From: an uncultured Mucilaginibacter sp.
GTDB taxonomy: Bacteria; Bacteroidota; Bacteroidia; Sphingobacteriales; Sphingobacteriaceae
Length of the DNA stretch: 8,599 nt
Direction of reading: 5' to 3'
Assembly (NCBI RefSeq): GCF_946481715.1
Contig: NZ_CAMLOV010000211.1
Coordinates: 1 to 8,599 of the forward strand
The translations under genes were made by a program, and so were the position numbers. The notes under the pieces are model-generated. The model made no database searches, was not told the origin of the DNA, and saw only the letters and a list, made by a program, of their open reading frames with translations. Positions 1-6,252 of the stretch are shown here, one piece after another (the stretch's first letter is position 1; the number at the start of each line of letters is the position of its first letter).

Positions 1-253
1 CAAAACAGAATCGACGATGGTATTTTCGGAGATGTCGCTGTTGGATAAGGCTATGAACCTGGCCATGTACGAATTGATGGGCGATGCCGAAAACTTTAAC
101 CACGAGGCCGCGAAATACCTGGCGGTAACACCGGCAGCTATAAAAGAGCAGGCCAATAAATTGTTCAGGAAAGATAATTCGTCGACCATGATCTATCTCG
201 CGGAGAAGACAGAAGAAGTGTCAGAATCAGAATTGACAGAATTAAAAAATTAA
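1..253 (+). CDS. M16 family zinc peptidase, C-terminal end (left-truncated)
   Basis: This is the last 83 residues of a protein whose start lies left of the window; the reading frame is open from base 2. The visible part resembles the C-terminal helical end of insulinase/processing-peptidase (M16) proteins: a helix around 'LLDKAMNLAMYELMGDAE', then 'YLAVTPAAIKEQANKLF', where the last domain typically has a 'vT.e.v...a.kyl' helix, then a short strand 'STMIYLAEK'. The catalytic HxxEH motif would sit in the unseen N-terminal part, so catalytic status cannot be checked. The next gene is an M16 homologue without the metal-binding motif. In bacteria such genes are often paired, so this one is inferred to be the catalytic subunit. 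The gap to the next start is 54 bases, consistent with one operon. The assignment rests on a short fragment plus context. Confidence 0.72.
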   Translation, partial: KTESTMVFSEMSLLDKAMNLAMYELMGDAENFNHEAAKYLAVTPAAIKEQANKLFRKDNSSTMIYLAEKTEEVSESELTELKN

Positions 254-282
254 CAGAATTGTCATTATGCATCAATGCAGAT

Positions 283-312
283 AATGACTCAATGACCAAA
301 TGACTCAATGAC
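283..312 (+). repeat. Two direct copies of AATGACTCAATGAC, period 16
   Basis: The 14-base unit occurs exactly at 283-296 and 299-312, separated by 'CA'. The second copy contains the ATG (308-310) that opens the downstream M16 gene. The first copy contains an in-frame ATG (284) that is closed after three codons by TGA at 293-295. An imperfect hairpin lies just upstream: CATTAT (263-268) can pair with ATAATG (281-286), with a GC/GC step inside. It looks like a short intergenic repeat, of a kind common in Bacteroidota spacers, that has been recruited into the start region. Confidence 0.7.
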
Positions 313-1591
313 AGTCTTAAACAGAAAACAGGCACCGCAATTTAACGGTGTAGAAAATATAACCTTAATAAGGCCCGAGCATAAAAAGTTAGCCAACGGC
401 TGCAATGTTTATGCCTTTAATTCGGGCGGGCAAGAGCTGGTGCGGATAGAATGGATCTTTGGCAACCTGCGCTTCAATCCGGAAAAGCCCTTGCTAAACG
501 TAGCTACCAATACCATGCTCACCGATGGCACGGGCAAAATGAACGCCGCACAAATTGCAGATACCATTGATTTTTATGGCGCATTTTTACAGGTAGATTA
601 TAGTTACGACTATTCGCAGGTAACGCTTTATACGCTCACCAAACATTTGGTAAGCACACTGCCGGTAATAAAAGATATTATTACTAACTCGGTTTTCCCG
701 GAAAAGGAACTGGAAACCTTTGTGCGCAACCAACAACAGAAACTACAGGTTAGCTTGCAAAAGAATGATTTTGTGGCCCGCCGCATTTTCAATAAAGCGC
801 TTAACGGCGAAACCATTTACGGGCTTGCCGCCGAGCCGGAAGATTTTAAAAGCCTTAAACGCGACGACCTGCAGGCGCATTTTAAACAAATGTACCAGCC
901 TGGTAATTGCACCCTTGTAATTGCAGGCAAAGTGGATCAGCAGGCGCTCGACTTATTAAGCGATACTTTTGAGAAGGGTTGGGATAACCAGGCACTACCT
1001 GCCGATACCATGCAACCGCCACTTGCACCAGCTACAGAACGCTTTTTTTATACCGAGAAGCCCGCGGCCTTGCAGTCGGCTATCCGCATAGGCGTGCCAT
1101 TTATCAATCGCACGCATCCCGATTTCCCGGCTACGCAGGTATTGAATACGGTACTGGGCGGCTATTTTGGCTCGCGGTTGATGGCCAATATTCGCGAGGA
1201 TAAAGGCTACACCTATGGCATCGGCTCGGGCATGAGCTCCTTTAAGCAAACTGGTTCGTTCTTCATCGCATCAGAAGTAGGGGCAGATGTTTGCCGCTCG
1301 GCCGTTACCGAAATAGAAAAGGAAGTGAACCTTTTGAAAACCGATCTGATACCGGAAGAGGAGCTGTCGTTGGTGCGCAATTTTATGCTGGGATCGCTTT
1401 TGGGTAGCCTGGAGAATGTTTTTTCGCATGCCGATAAATTCAAAAACCTGTATTTTGCAGGGCTGGATTACGATTACTACGAACGCTATACTTCAACCGT
1501 AAAAAATATCTCTGCTGAAGATTTAAAGGCCCTTGCCAATAAGTACTGGGACTTTGAGAACTTTTATAAGGTTATTGTTGGGAAGTATTAA
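308..1591 (+). CDS. M16 family peptidase-like protein, non-catalytic subunit
   Basis: This 427-residue protein has the usual length of a two-domain M16B half-subunit. In the N-terminal domain the region that should carry HxxEH reads 'VATNTML..GT' (residues 65-75). The three zinc/catalytic positions are V65, N68 and T69, so the protein should not bind the metal. The C-terminal domain has the R/Y signature typical of inactive partners, 'NIREDKGYTYG', with R296 and Y303, preceded by 'LNTVLGGYFGSRLM'. From the family, such subunits pair with an HxxEH subunit and help bind peptide substrates; the upstream truncated gene is the likely partner. No signal peptide is evident at the N-terminus, so a cytoplasmic or otherwise non-classical location is possible. 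The ATG at 308 is the first in-frame start after a TGA at 293-295. No Shine-Dalgarno sequence is visible. The AraC gene follows after 8 bases. Confidence 0.9.
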   Translation: MTVLNRKQAPQFNGVENITLIRPEHKKLANGCNVYAFNSGGQELVRIEWIFGNLRFNPEKPLLNVATNTMLTDGTGKMNAAQIADTIDFYGAFLQVDYSYDYSQVTLYTLTKHLVSTLPVIKDIITNSVFPEKELETFVRNQQQKLQVSLQKNDFVARRIFNKALNGETIYGLAAEPEDFKSLKRDDLQAHFKQMYQPGNCTLVIAGKVDQQALDLLSDTFEKGWDNQALPADTMQPPLAPATERFFYTEKPAALQSAIRIGVPFINRTHPDFPATQVLNTVLGGYFGSRLMANIREDKGYTYGIGSGMSSFKQTGSFFIASEVGADVCRSAVTEIEKEVNLLKTDLIPEEELSLVRNFMLGSLLGSLENVFSHADKFKNLYFAGLDYDYYERYTSTVKNISAEDLKALANKYWDFENFYKVIVGKY

Positions 1592-1599
1592 AATGTACG

Positions 1600-2400
1600 A
1601 TGGAATACACGGAACTGCAACCGGCTGATATACTTAAACCCTATGTAAAGTGTTACTTTATTATAGAGAAAAAGCAGCACGGTGAATTTTCTGATACCCT
1701 TTACCCCGGCGGTAATATCGAATTTGTTTTTAACCTTGGCGAGGGCAGTTGGCACTCCCGGGCTGGGGGAGAGGCCCAAACAGACCCATCGGTAGAGCTG
1801 CTTTCGCAGATTACCCGCCCGGTTACCATCAGTTGCCATAGCACCAGCTATATGCTTGGCATAAGGTTTTACCCGCACACAGCAAGCAAATTCCTGCATG
1901 AGGACCTAAGTGCATTGAATAACCAAATATTCGACCTTAGCTTGATAGCAGGCAGTAGCATCAGCACATTGCATTCCCGTTTGCAGGAAACAGCACTTTT
2001 AAGCACACGAATAGCACTAATAGAAGCATTCCTGATCGGCCGCTTGTCGCAAAAAAAGAAACGTTACGACAAAACCGAACTGATTGGCCGGGTTATCCGC
2101 GATATGGAACGGGGCTTTTATAACGATAACATCGAGGCTATCGCCGGCAGCTATAACATCACACCACGCTACCTGCAAAAAATATTTTTACAGCAAACAG
2201 GCATTACGCCCAAAATTTATAGCAGGATAAACCGTTTTCAGCTAAGCCTTAAACACTTTGCGAAACCCGGCAATTCTTTAACATCCGTTGCTTACAAATG
2301 CGGTTATGCCGATCAGTCGCATTTTATCCGCGACTTTAAATCATTCACCGGCAACACACCATCCGCCCACGCGCCCAACAGTTTTTTACTGCAACAATAA
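1600..2400 (+). CDS. AraC family transcriptional regulator with DUF6597-like N-terminus
   Basis: This 266-residue protein has two parts. Residues about 5-105 match the DUF6597-type sensing domain seen in many Bacteroidota AraC regulators: 'LKPYVKCYFIIE', then 'LYPGGNIEFVFNLGEG', then 'MLGIRFYPHTASKFL'. Residues about 160-260 form a double helix-turn-helix DNA-binding domain, with the first recognition region at 'YNITPRYLQKIFLQQTGITPK' and the second at the AraC signature 'GYADQSHFIRDFK' (G235 to K247) followed by 'FTGNTPSAH'. It should bind DNA and respond to a small ligand that cannot be predicted. The ATG lies 8 bases after the M16 stop codon, so it is probably expressed with the peptidase pair. 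The next gene, a secreted NTF2-like protein with its own promoter and an adjacent palindrome, is one candidate target; this is inference. No rho-independent terminator is visible after the stop. Confidence 0.9.
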   Translation: MEYTELQPADILKPYVKCYFIIEKKQHGEFSDTLYPGGNIEFVFNLGEGSWHSRAGGEAQTDPSVELLSQITRPVTISCHSTSYMLGIRFYPHTASKFLHEDLSALNNQIFDLSLIAGSSISTLHSRLQETALLSTRIALIEAFLIGRLSQKKKRYDKTELIGRVIRDMERGFYNDNIEAIAGSYNITPRYLQKIFLQQTGITPKIYSRINRFQLSLKHFAKPGNSLTSVAYKCGYADQSHFIRDFKSFTGNTPSAHAPNSFLLQQ

Positions 2401-2420
2401 AACAGTTCCGTTTTGTTCAA

Positions 2421-2449
2421 TTTGCGGGAATGTGCCTTCAGTATTTTTG
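2421..2449 (+). promoter_or_regulatory. Bacteroidota-type promoter for the DUF4440 gene
   Basis: TTTG at 2421-2424 and TATTTTTG at 2442-2449 match the -33 (TTTG) and -7 (TAnnTTTG) elements of the Bacteroidota primary sigma factor, with a 17-base spacer. The expected transcription start is near 2455, giving a leader of roughly 35 bases before the ATG at 2491. It is the best two-element promoter in the window. Confidence 0.55.
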
Positions 2450-2451
2450 AG

Positions 2452-2463
2452 TTCGATATCGAA
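2452..2463. promoter_or_regulatory. 12-base perfect palindrome at the predicted transcription start
   Basis: TTCGATATCGAA is its own reverse complement. It begins 2 bases after the -7 element of the DUF4440 gene promoter, so it would cover the transcription start. That position suits a repressor operator. The adjacent AraC gene is a candidate regulator, although AraC proteins more often use direct repeats. The function is inferred. Confidence 0.35.
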
Positions 2464-2490
2464 AAATTAAATTATCAATTCAAAAAAACA

Positions 2491-2964
2491 ATGAAAATCT
2501 ACAAAATTGCGGCTACTCTTACTTTTTTAACGGTATGCGTTTACAGCACCCAAAGCCTGGCACAAACATCAAAAGAATTGGCAGAGGCCAAAAGGGCTAT
2601 AGCAAAGAGCAATAGTATATATTACCAGGCATTTATAAAAAACGATGCAGCTATTTTTGTGAATAGTTATGCCGACGACTGTATTATCATGCCCCCAAGC
2701 TCGCCCACGTTTAAGGGAACGAAAGGGGCAAATGAATTTTTTAAAGATGCATACGATAAAATTGGTGTACGCGGCGGAAAATTCATCACCACAGCCGTTT
2801 ATGGCGATGGCAAAGAATACGTAACCGAAGAGGGGCTATGGCAGCTGCGCGATGCAACCGGAAAAATGGCCGACGATGGCAAATACCTTGTACTTTGGAA
2901 AAAGACTGCCAAGGGCTGGAAAATGTTCCGCGATTCGTTCAGCAGTAATCATCCGGGCAAGTAG
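2491..2964 (+). CDS. Secreted DUF4440/SnoaL-like (NTF2 fold) protein
   Basis: This 157-residue protein has a signal peptide (MKIYKIAATLTFLTVCVYST.., cleavage likely after 'SLA' near residue 24), so it should be exported to the periplasm. The mature part follows the DUF4440 pattern: a helix 'AIAKSNSIYYQAFIKNDAAIFVNSYADDCIIMPP', then 'FKGTKGANEFFKDAY', then strands ending in 'GKYLVLWKKTAKGWKMFRDSFSSN'. The NTF2-like fold makes a cone-shaped pocket used either for small-molecule binding or for catalysis, and the sequence does not show which. The start at 2491 is chosen because it begins the signal peptide. The frame is open upstream to a TTG at 2413, but that extension would hide the signal peptide and run across the promoter. 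It has its own promoter and ends before a hairpin, so it is probably a single-gene transcript next to the AraC gene. Confidence 0.85.
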   Translation: MKIYKIAATLTFLTVCVYSTQSLAQTSKELAEAKRAIAKSNSIYYQAFIKNDAAIFVNSYADDCIIMPPSSPTFKGTKGANEFFKDAYDKIGVRGGKFITTAVYGDGKEYVTEEGLWQLRDATGKMADDGKYLVLWKKTAKGWKMFRDSFSSNHPGK

Positions 2965-2974
2965 TTCATGAAGG

Positions 2975-3012
2975 TTAATCAGCAGGGCGTATTTACCTGC
3001 CCTGTTGATTAA
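2975..3012 (+). terminator. Hairpin after the DUF4440 gene, probable terminator
   Basis: TTAATCAGCAGGGC (2975-2988) pairs with GCCCTGTTGATTAA (2999-3012) over 14 base pairs with one G-U pair; the loop is 10 bases. It starts 10 bases after the stop codon. There is no strong T run after it on the plus strand, so termination efficiency is uncertain; it could instead stabilise the 3' end of the mRNA. Confidence 0.6.
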
Positions 3013-3059
3013 TTTAATGGTGAATGGCAATTATACATCAAAGTATTGTCAGGATTATA

Positions 3060-3092
3060 AAATTCCGAAATCTAAATTCCGAAATCCGAAAT
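3060..3092 (+). repeat. Short tandem repeat AAATTCCGAAATC, period 14
   Basis: The 13-base unit occurs at 3060-3072 and 3074-3086 and is followed by a partial copy CCGAAAT at 3086-3092. It lies immediately upstream of the guaB -7 element and occupies the place where a -33 element would be expected. Nothing else in the window matches it. Confidence 0.6.
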
Positions 3093-3099
3093 AAACATC

Positions 3100-3107
3100 T
3101 ATCTTTG
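3100..3107 (+). promoter_or_regulatory. guaB promoter, -7 element TATCTTTG
   Basis: TATCTTTG is an exact match to TAnnTTTG, 35 bases before the guaB ATG. No TTG is present 17-23 bases upstream, so the -33 element is missing or degenerate. The predicted start of transcription is near 3113, leaving a leader of about 30 bases made up almost entirely of a hairpin. Confidence 0.55.
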
Positions 3108-3141
3108 CCCGGCAAATAATAACTCCAATATAATTATTTGC
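3104..3141 (+). promoter_or_regulatory. Nested palindrome and leader hairpin before guaB
   Basis: Two inverted repeats share one arm. TTTGCC (3104-3109) and GGCAAA (3111-3116) form a palindrome with a one-base centre overlapping the -7 element. GCAAATAAT (3112-3120) pairs perfectly with ATTATTTGC (3133-3141) over 9 base pairs with a 12-base loop, and its 3' arm ends one base before the guaB ATG at 3143. The first could be an operator. The second could fold in the mRNA and affect ribosome access. The role is inferred from position. Confidence 0.45.
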
Positions 3142-3142
3142 T

Positions 3143-4612
3143 ATGCAGTTAGACCCATCTAAATTTGTTGCCGAAGGATTAACTTACGACGACGTTTTAC
3201 TACTCCCCGCTTATTCAGAAGTATTACCGCGCGAAGTTAACACGAGTACTTTTTTAACAAAAACTATCCGTTTAAACATCCCTATCATTTCGGCAGCGAT
3301 GGATACCGTTACCGAAGCCGGTTTGGCCATTGCCATTGCGCAGGCAGGCGGTATTGGCATGTTGCACAAAAACATGACCATACAACAGCAGGCTGATGAG
3401 GTGCGGAAGGTAAAACGATCTGAAAGCGGGATGATACAAGACCCGGTTACTTTGCTGGAAGACGCTCTTTTATCGGATGCTTTTAACATCATGCGCGAAT
3501 ACAGCATTGGGGGTATCCCGGTTATTGATGCTGAGCATAAGCTAAAAGGCATTATCACCAACCGCGATCTGCGTTTCCAAAAAGACCTTACTGTGCCGGT
3601 TAGGGAGGTGATGACCAAAACCAACCTCATCACTGCTCCCGAAGGTACCGACCTTACAGAAGCTGCCAATATATTACAAGCCAACAAAATTGAGAAACTG
3701 CCGGTTGTAAATGCATATGGTACATTGGTTGGGCTCATCACTTATAAAGACATTCAGAAAGTAAAGAACTTCCCTAACGCATGTAAAGACCAATACGGCC
3801 GTTTACGCGTTGGCGCAGCAGTTGGTGTCGCCTCAGATAATATCGACCGTGTAACGGCTTTATATAACGCCGGAGTAGATGTAGTGACGGTTGATACCGC
3901 GCATGGCCACTCGAAAGGTGTAATTGATATGGTGAAGGCCGTTAAAGCCCTTTATCCAAATTTGCAGGTAATTGCCGGAAACATCGCAACTGCCGATGCC
4001 GCCATCGCCCTTGCCGATGCTGGTGCAGACGCAGTAAAGGTGGGTATTGGCCCGGGTTCTATTTGTACAACGCGTATCATCGCCGGTGTAGGCGTTCCGC
4101 AATTATATGCCGTTTACGAATGCGCTAAGGCCCTTGAAGGCCGCGGCATCCCGGTTATTGCCGATGGCGGTATTAAGCAAACAGGCGATATTGTTAAGGC
4201 AATTGCAGCCGGTGCAAGCTCTATCATGGCTGGTTCGTTATTCGCTGGTGTGGAAGAGTCGCCCGGCGAAACCATTATATACGAAGGGCGTAAATTTAAA
4301 TCGTACCGCGGCATGGGCTCGGTAGAGGCGATGGCAAAAGGTTCTAAAGACCGCTACTTCCAGGATGAGACCGATGTGGTAACCAAACTGGTTCCAGAGG
4401 GGATTGTCGGCCGTGTACCGTTCAAAGGCAATATGGCAGAGGTGATATTCCAGTATATTGGCGGATTACGTGCCGGTATGCACTATTGCGGTGCCGCTAA
4501 CATAGAAGACCTGCAGCGTGCAAAGTTTGTGCGTATTACCGCAGCCGGTATGCGCGAAAGCCACCCGCACGATATTACCATCACTAAAGAAGCGCCAAAT
4601 TATACCAGGTAA
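3143..4612 (+). CDS. guaB: Inosine-5'-monophosphate dehydrogenase
   Basis: GuaB oxidises IMP to XMP with NAD+, the committed step of GMP synthesis, in the cytoplasm. The 489-residue length is typical. The N-terminal barrel part opens with '[17 protein letters not shown]' and has '[12 protein letters not shown]'. Two CBS domains lie at about residues 95-210 ('[17 protein letters not shown]..' and '[16 protein letters not shown]..'); these usually bind adenine or guanine nucleotides and tune activity. The barrel resumes with 'GAAVGV'. The catalytic loop is '[11 protein letters not shown]' with the nucleophile C308 and T310. The phosphate-binding part is '[20 protein letters not shown]'. The mobile flap carries the R404-Y405 pair in 'KDRYFQ'. 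All key residues are present, so it should be active. It has its own -7 promoter element and a strong terminator, indicating a single-gene unit rather than a guaBA operon. Confidence 0.98.
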   Translation: MQLDPSKFVAEGLTYDDVLLLPAYSEVLPREVNTSTFLTKTIRLNIPIISAAMDTVTEAGLAIAIAQAGGIGMLHKNMTIQQQADEVRKVKRSESGMIQDPVTLLEDALLSDAFNIMREYSIGGIPVIDAEHKLKGIITNRDLRFQKDLTVPVREVMTKTNLITAPEGTDLTEAANILQANKIEKLPVVNAYGTLVGLITYKDIQKVKNFPNACKDQYGRLRVGAAVGVASDNIDRVTALYNAGVDVVTVDTAHGHSKGVIDMVKAVKALYPNLQVIAGNIATADAAIALADAGADAVKVGIGPGSICTTRIIAGVGVPQLYAVYECAKALEGRGIPVIADGGIKQTGDIVKAIAAGASSIMAGSLFAGVEESPGETIIYEGRKFKSYRGMGSVEAMAKGSKDRYFQDETDVVTKLVPEGIVGRVPFKGNMAEVIFQYIGGLRAGMHYCGAANIEDLQRAKFVRITAAGMRESHPHDITITKEAPNYTR

Positions 4613-4624
4613 GTAATTCAGAGA

Positions 4625-4669
4625 TAAACAAAAAACGGGATGCTGAATTTGCATCCCGTTTTTTGTTTA
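4625..4669. terminator. Bidirectional rho-independent terminator
   Basis: A perfect 19-base-pair stem (4625-4643 with 4651-4669) has a 7-base loop TGAATTT. The stem has a GC-rich core ACGGGATGC and outer A and T runs, so each strand ends in a T-rich tract (TTTTTTGTTT on plus, and the same on minus). It lies between the ends of guaB and the minus-strand gene at 4683-5450, and should terminate both. Confidence 0.92.
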
Positions 4670-4682
4670 CAAATTTTTGCAA

Positions 4683-5450
4683 TTATTTATCGTTCAAGCT
4701 GGCTTTTGGCCCCAACCCTGATGCTGCTGCCAGCTTCAGCGCCTGGTCGGCGGTAAAACCCTCTTTTACCAGCGCATCAAAGTACTGCTTGTTTAGTTTT
4801 GCTATTTCGGCCATTTTGCCGGGTTCTTTATAATAGGCTATCTGGGCATCCATCATACTCTTCATCATGCTTTTGTACATGCCACCTAATCCACCCATGC
4901 CGCCAAACGGGTCGCCGGTAATGCCACCTGACCCATTGCCCGGCGATGGAAGCCCAAAACCAGCACCTGGGCCAATTATCTGTCCATCAATTGTTTTCGC
5001 AGCTATTTCCGACTCGGTTAAGCTTACATTAAAAAAATTAAAGTAAGAGCTGCCGCCATAACTGTTGCCGGCCCGCTCAATTACATCTATGGTTTTAGAT
5101 GCCGGAGGGATCTTTTGGAAATAAACTTTAAATTCAAGCTTATCTCCGGCCTTTTTAAACAAGTGCTTTGGTTGTGGCACTATCGGGATGTTTTCTGATT
5201 TAACGTAATTGTAATGGGCGTTATCTACATCCGTTTGGATGTACATCTCCTTATTCAATTGCACCCATGAACTATCGCCATCAGCAGTTGCTTCAAATGT
5301 TACAGCGGTGTATAATTTGTCGGTTTCTATCTTGGTTATCTTACACGATGGGTCTTCCTGTGTGCCAACTTGCGGGTTGAGGATGCTTTGCGCAAACGTT
5401 GCGATGCTGGTAATCGAAAAAAATACAGATAAAATGAGGGCTTTTTTCAT
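4683..5450 (-). CDS. Secreted protein of unknown function with Gly/Met-rich linker
   Basis: I do not recognise a named family for this 255-residue protein. Residues 1-20 are a signal peptide (MKKALILSVFFSITSIATFA, cleavage probably before Q21). Residues about 35-145 are rich in alternating polar and hydrophobic stretches ('KITKIETDKLYTAVTFEA', 'KLEFKVYFQKIPPASKTIDVIE', 'YFNFFNVSLTE'), as in secreted beta-sandwich domains common in Bacteroidota. A glycine- and proline-rich linker covers about 159-190. It is followed by 'MYKSMMKSMMDAQIAYYKEPG', a methionine-rich helix, and a C-terminal helical segment with 'YFDALVKEGFTADQALKLAA' (about 223-242). The single cysteine in the mature part is C36. 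The layout suggests a periplasmic or surface adaptor with a helical tail, but this is inference. The gene is convergent with guaB, shares its terminator, and is divergent from the LOG gene. Confidence 0.85.
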   Translation of the reverse strand: MKKALILSVFFSITSIATFAQSILNPQVGTQEDPSCKITKIETDKLYTAVTFEATADGDSSWVQLNKEMYIQTDVDNAHYNYVKSENIPIVPQPKHLFKKAGDKLEFKVYFQKIPPASKTIDVIERAGNSYGGSSYFNFFNVSLTESEIAAKTIDGQIIGPGAGFGLPSPGNGSGGITGDPFGGMGGLGGMYKSMMKSMMDAQIAYYKEPGKMAEIAKLNKQYFDALVKEGFTADQALKLAAASGLGPKASLNDK

Positions 5451-5509
5451 GCGCGGATACTGGTTTAGTTAATAAGATAAATTTAGGTTAAAAGAATTAC
5501 AACACCAAC

Positions 5510-5517
5510 CAAAATTA
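5510..5517 (-). promoter_or_regulatory. Possible -7 element for the minus-strand secreted protein gene
   Basis: On the minus strand this reads TAATTTTG, an exact TAnnTTTG match, 59 bases upstream of the ATG at 5450. No clear -33 TTG is found at the right distance. A weaker alternative, TAAATTTA at 5478-5485, has a TTG 20 bases upstream but lacks the final G. Confidence 0.35.
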
Positions 5518-5537
5518 TTAGGGCATGCATTTTAATT

Positions 5538-5545
5538 TATATTTG
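5538..5545 (+). promoter_or_regulatory. -7 element TATATTTG directly before the LOG gene
   Basis: TATATTTG matches TAnnTTTG exactly and ends 5 bases before the ATG at 5551. With normal promoter geometry transcription would start at or within a few bases of the A of the start codon, so the mRNA may be leaderless. No good -33 element is seen, which lowers confidence. Confidence 0.45.
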
Positions 5546-5550
5546 CTTTC

Positions 5551-6135
5551 ATGAGATCCATCTGTATATTCTGCGGGGCAAATTTTAATGGAGACCCGGT
5601 TTTAAAACAATCGATAGAGCAATTGGCCGAACTAATGGTAAGCCGCGGCATCGAATTGATATACGGCGGCGGCAAGGTAGGCGTTATGGGCATATTGGCT
5701 GATGCAATGATGAGCAGGGGCGGAAAAGTGATTGGTGTTATCCCCCGGTTTTTAATGGATAAAGAGGTGGGGCACAACGGCATAACCGAGCTGCGGATTG
5801 TAGAGAACATGCATCAGCGCAAACAATTGATGAACGACCTATGCGACGGCATTATTATGCTTCCCGGTGGCTTCGGCACGCTGGAAGAATTTTTCGAAGT
5901 GCTTACCTGGCTGCAGTTGGGGCTGCATAACCACCCGGTTGGCATCCTCAATACAAATGGCTTTTACGATAATTTGTTAGCCCAAATGGATGTGATGGTA
6001 GCGCAGCGCTACCTTAAGCCAACCAACCGTGGCCTGGTACTAAGTTCTGCCGACCCGGTGGATCTCATTAACCTGATGGATAAGATTGAGATAAAACCCG
6101 ATGAAGTTTGGTTTAGGGACAGGAATTTAATATGA
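5551..6135 (+). CDS. LOG family protein (nucleoside 5'-monophosphate phosphoribohydrolase)
   Basis: This 194-residue protein is the usual length for the TIGR00730/LOG (LONELY GUY) family of Rossmann-fold enzymes, which cleave the N-glycosidic bond of nucleoside monophosphates and release free base plus ribose 5-phosphate. Plant and some bacterial members act on cytokinin ribotides; others act on AMP. Visible motifs are the N-terminal 'ICIFCGAN', the phosphate-binding 'GGGKVGVMG' (39-47), 'ENMHQRKQLM' with the conserved R90, and the catalytic 'PGGFGTLEE' (105-113) with E112/E113. All conserved residues are present, so an active enzyme is expected. The preferred substrate cannot be read from sequence. 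The name 'lysine decarboxylase', sometimes given to the family, is a misannotation. The start is fixed by the conserved N-terminal strand. It is a single cytoplasmic gene; the stop codon overlaps a dispersed repeat. Confidence 0.93.
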   Translation: MRSICIFCGANFNGDPVLKQSIEQLAELMVSRGIELIYGGGKVGVMGILADAMMSRGGKVIGVIPRFLMDKEVGHNGITELRIVENMHQRKQLMNDLCDGIIMLPGGFGTLEEFFEVLTWLQLGLHNHPVGILNTNGFYDNLLAQMDVMVAQRYLKPTNRGLVLSSADPVDLINLMDKIEIKPDEVWFRDRNLI

Positions 6136-6171
6136 CACGAATTTTCCAAATTGAATCGAATTTCACGAATT
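6134..6171 (+). repeat. Intergenic repeat with GACACGAA and TTCACGAATT, left copy
   Basis: GACACGAA (6134-6141) and TTCACGAATT (6162-6171) are separated by 20 bases. The unit overlaps the stop codon of the LOG gene (TGA, 6133-6135). The same two words occur in opposite orientation at 6930-6948, so the minus-strand gene at 6253-6852 is bracketed by inverted copies. Words of this kind are often seen between genes in Bacteroidota; no transposase is nearby. Confidence 0.5.
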
Positions 6172-6252
6172 TTTAAAAAATGCCTCTGAACTAAATGTAT
6201 GCTTTTAACGATATTATCCCCTGTGCTGCGGGAGACGCAAAATATTGCGCCT

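Noticed and set aside
1588..1899. A 103-residue open frame on the minus strand opposite the start of the AraC gene
   Set aside because: No motif, and it overlaps conserved DUF6597-like coding sequence on the plus strand.
2413..2490. A TTG start at 2413 that would extend the DUF4440 protein by 26 residues
   Set aside because: The extension buries a good signal peptide and runs through the predicted promoter and palindrome; ATG 2491 fits better.
3211..3741. A 176-residue open frame on the minus strand inside guaB
   Set aside because: It lies wholly opposite guaB, has Ser/Met/Ile-rich low-complexity composition and no recognisable motif; guaB on the plus strand is certain. It is a shadow frame.
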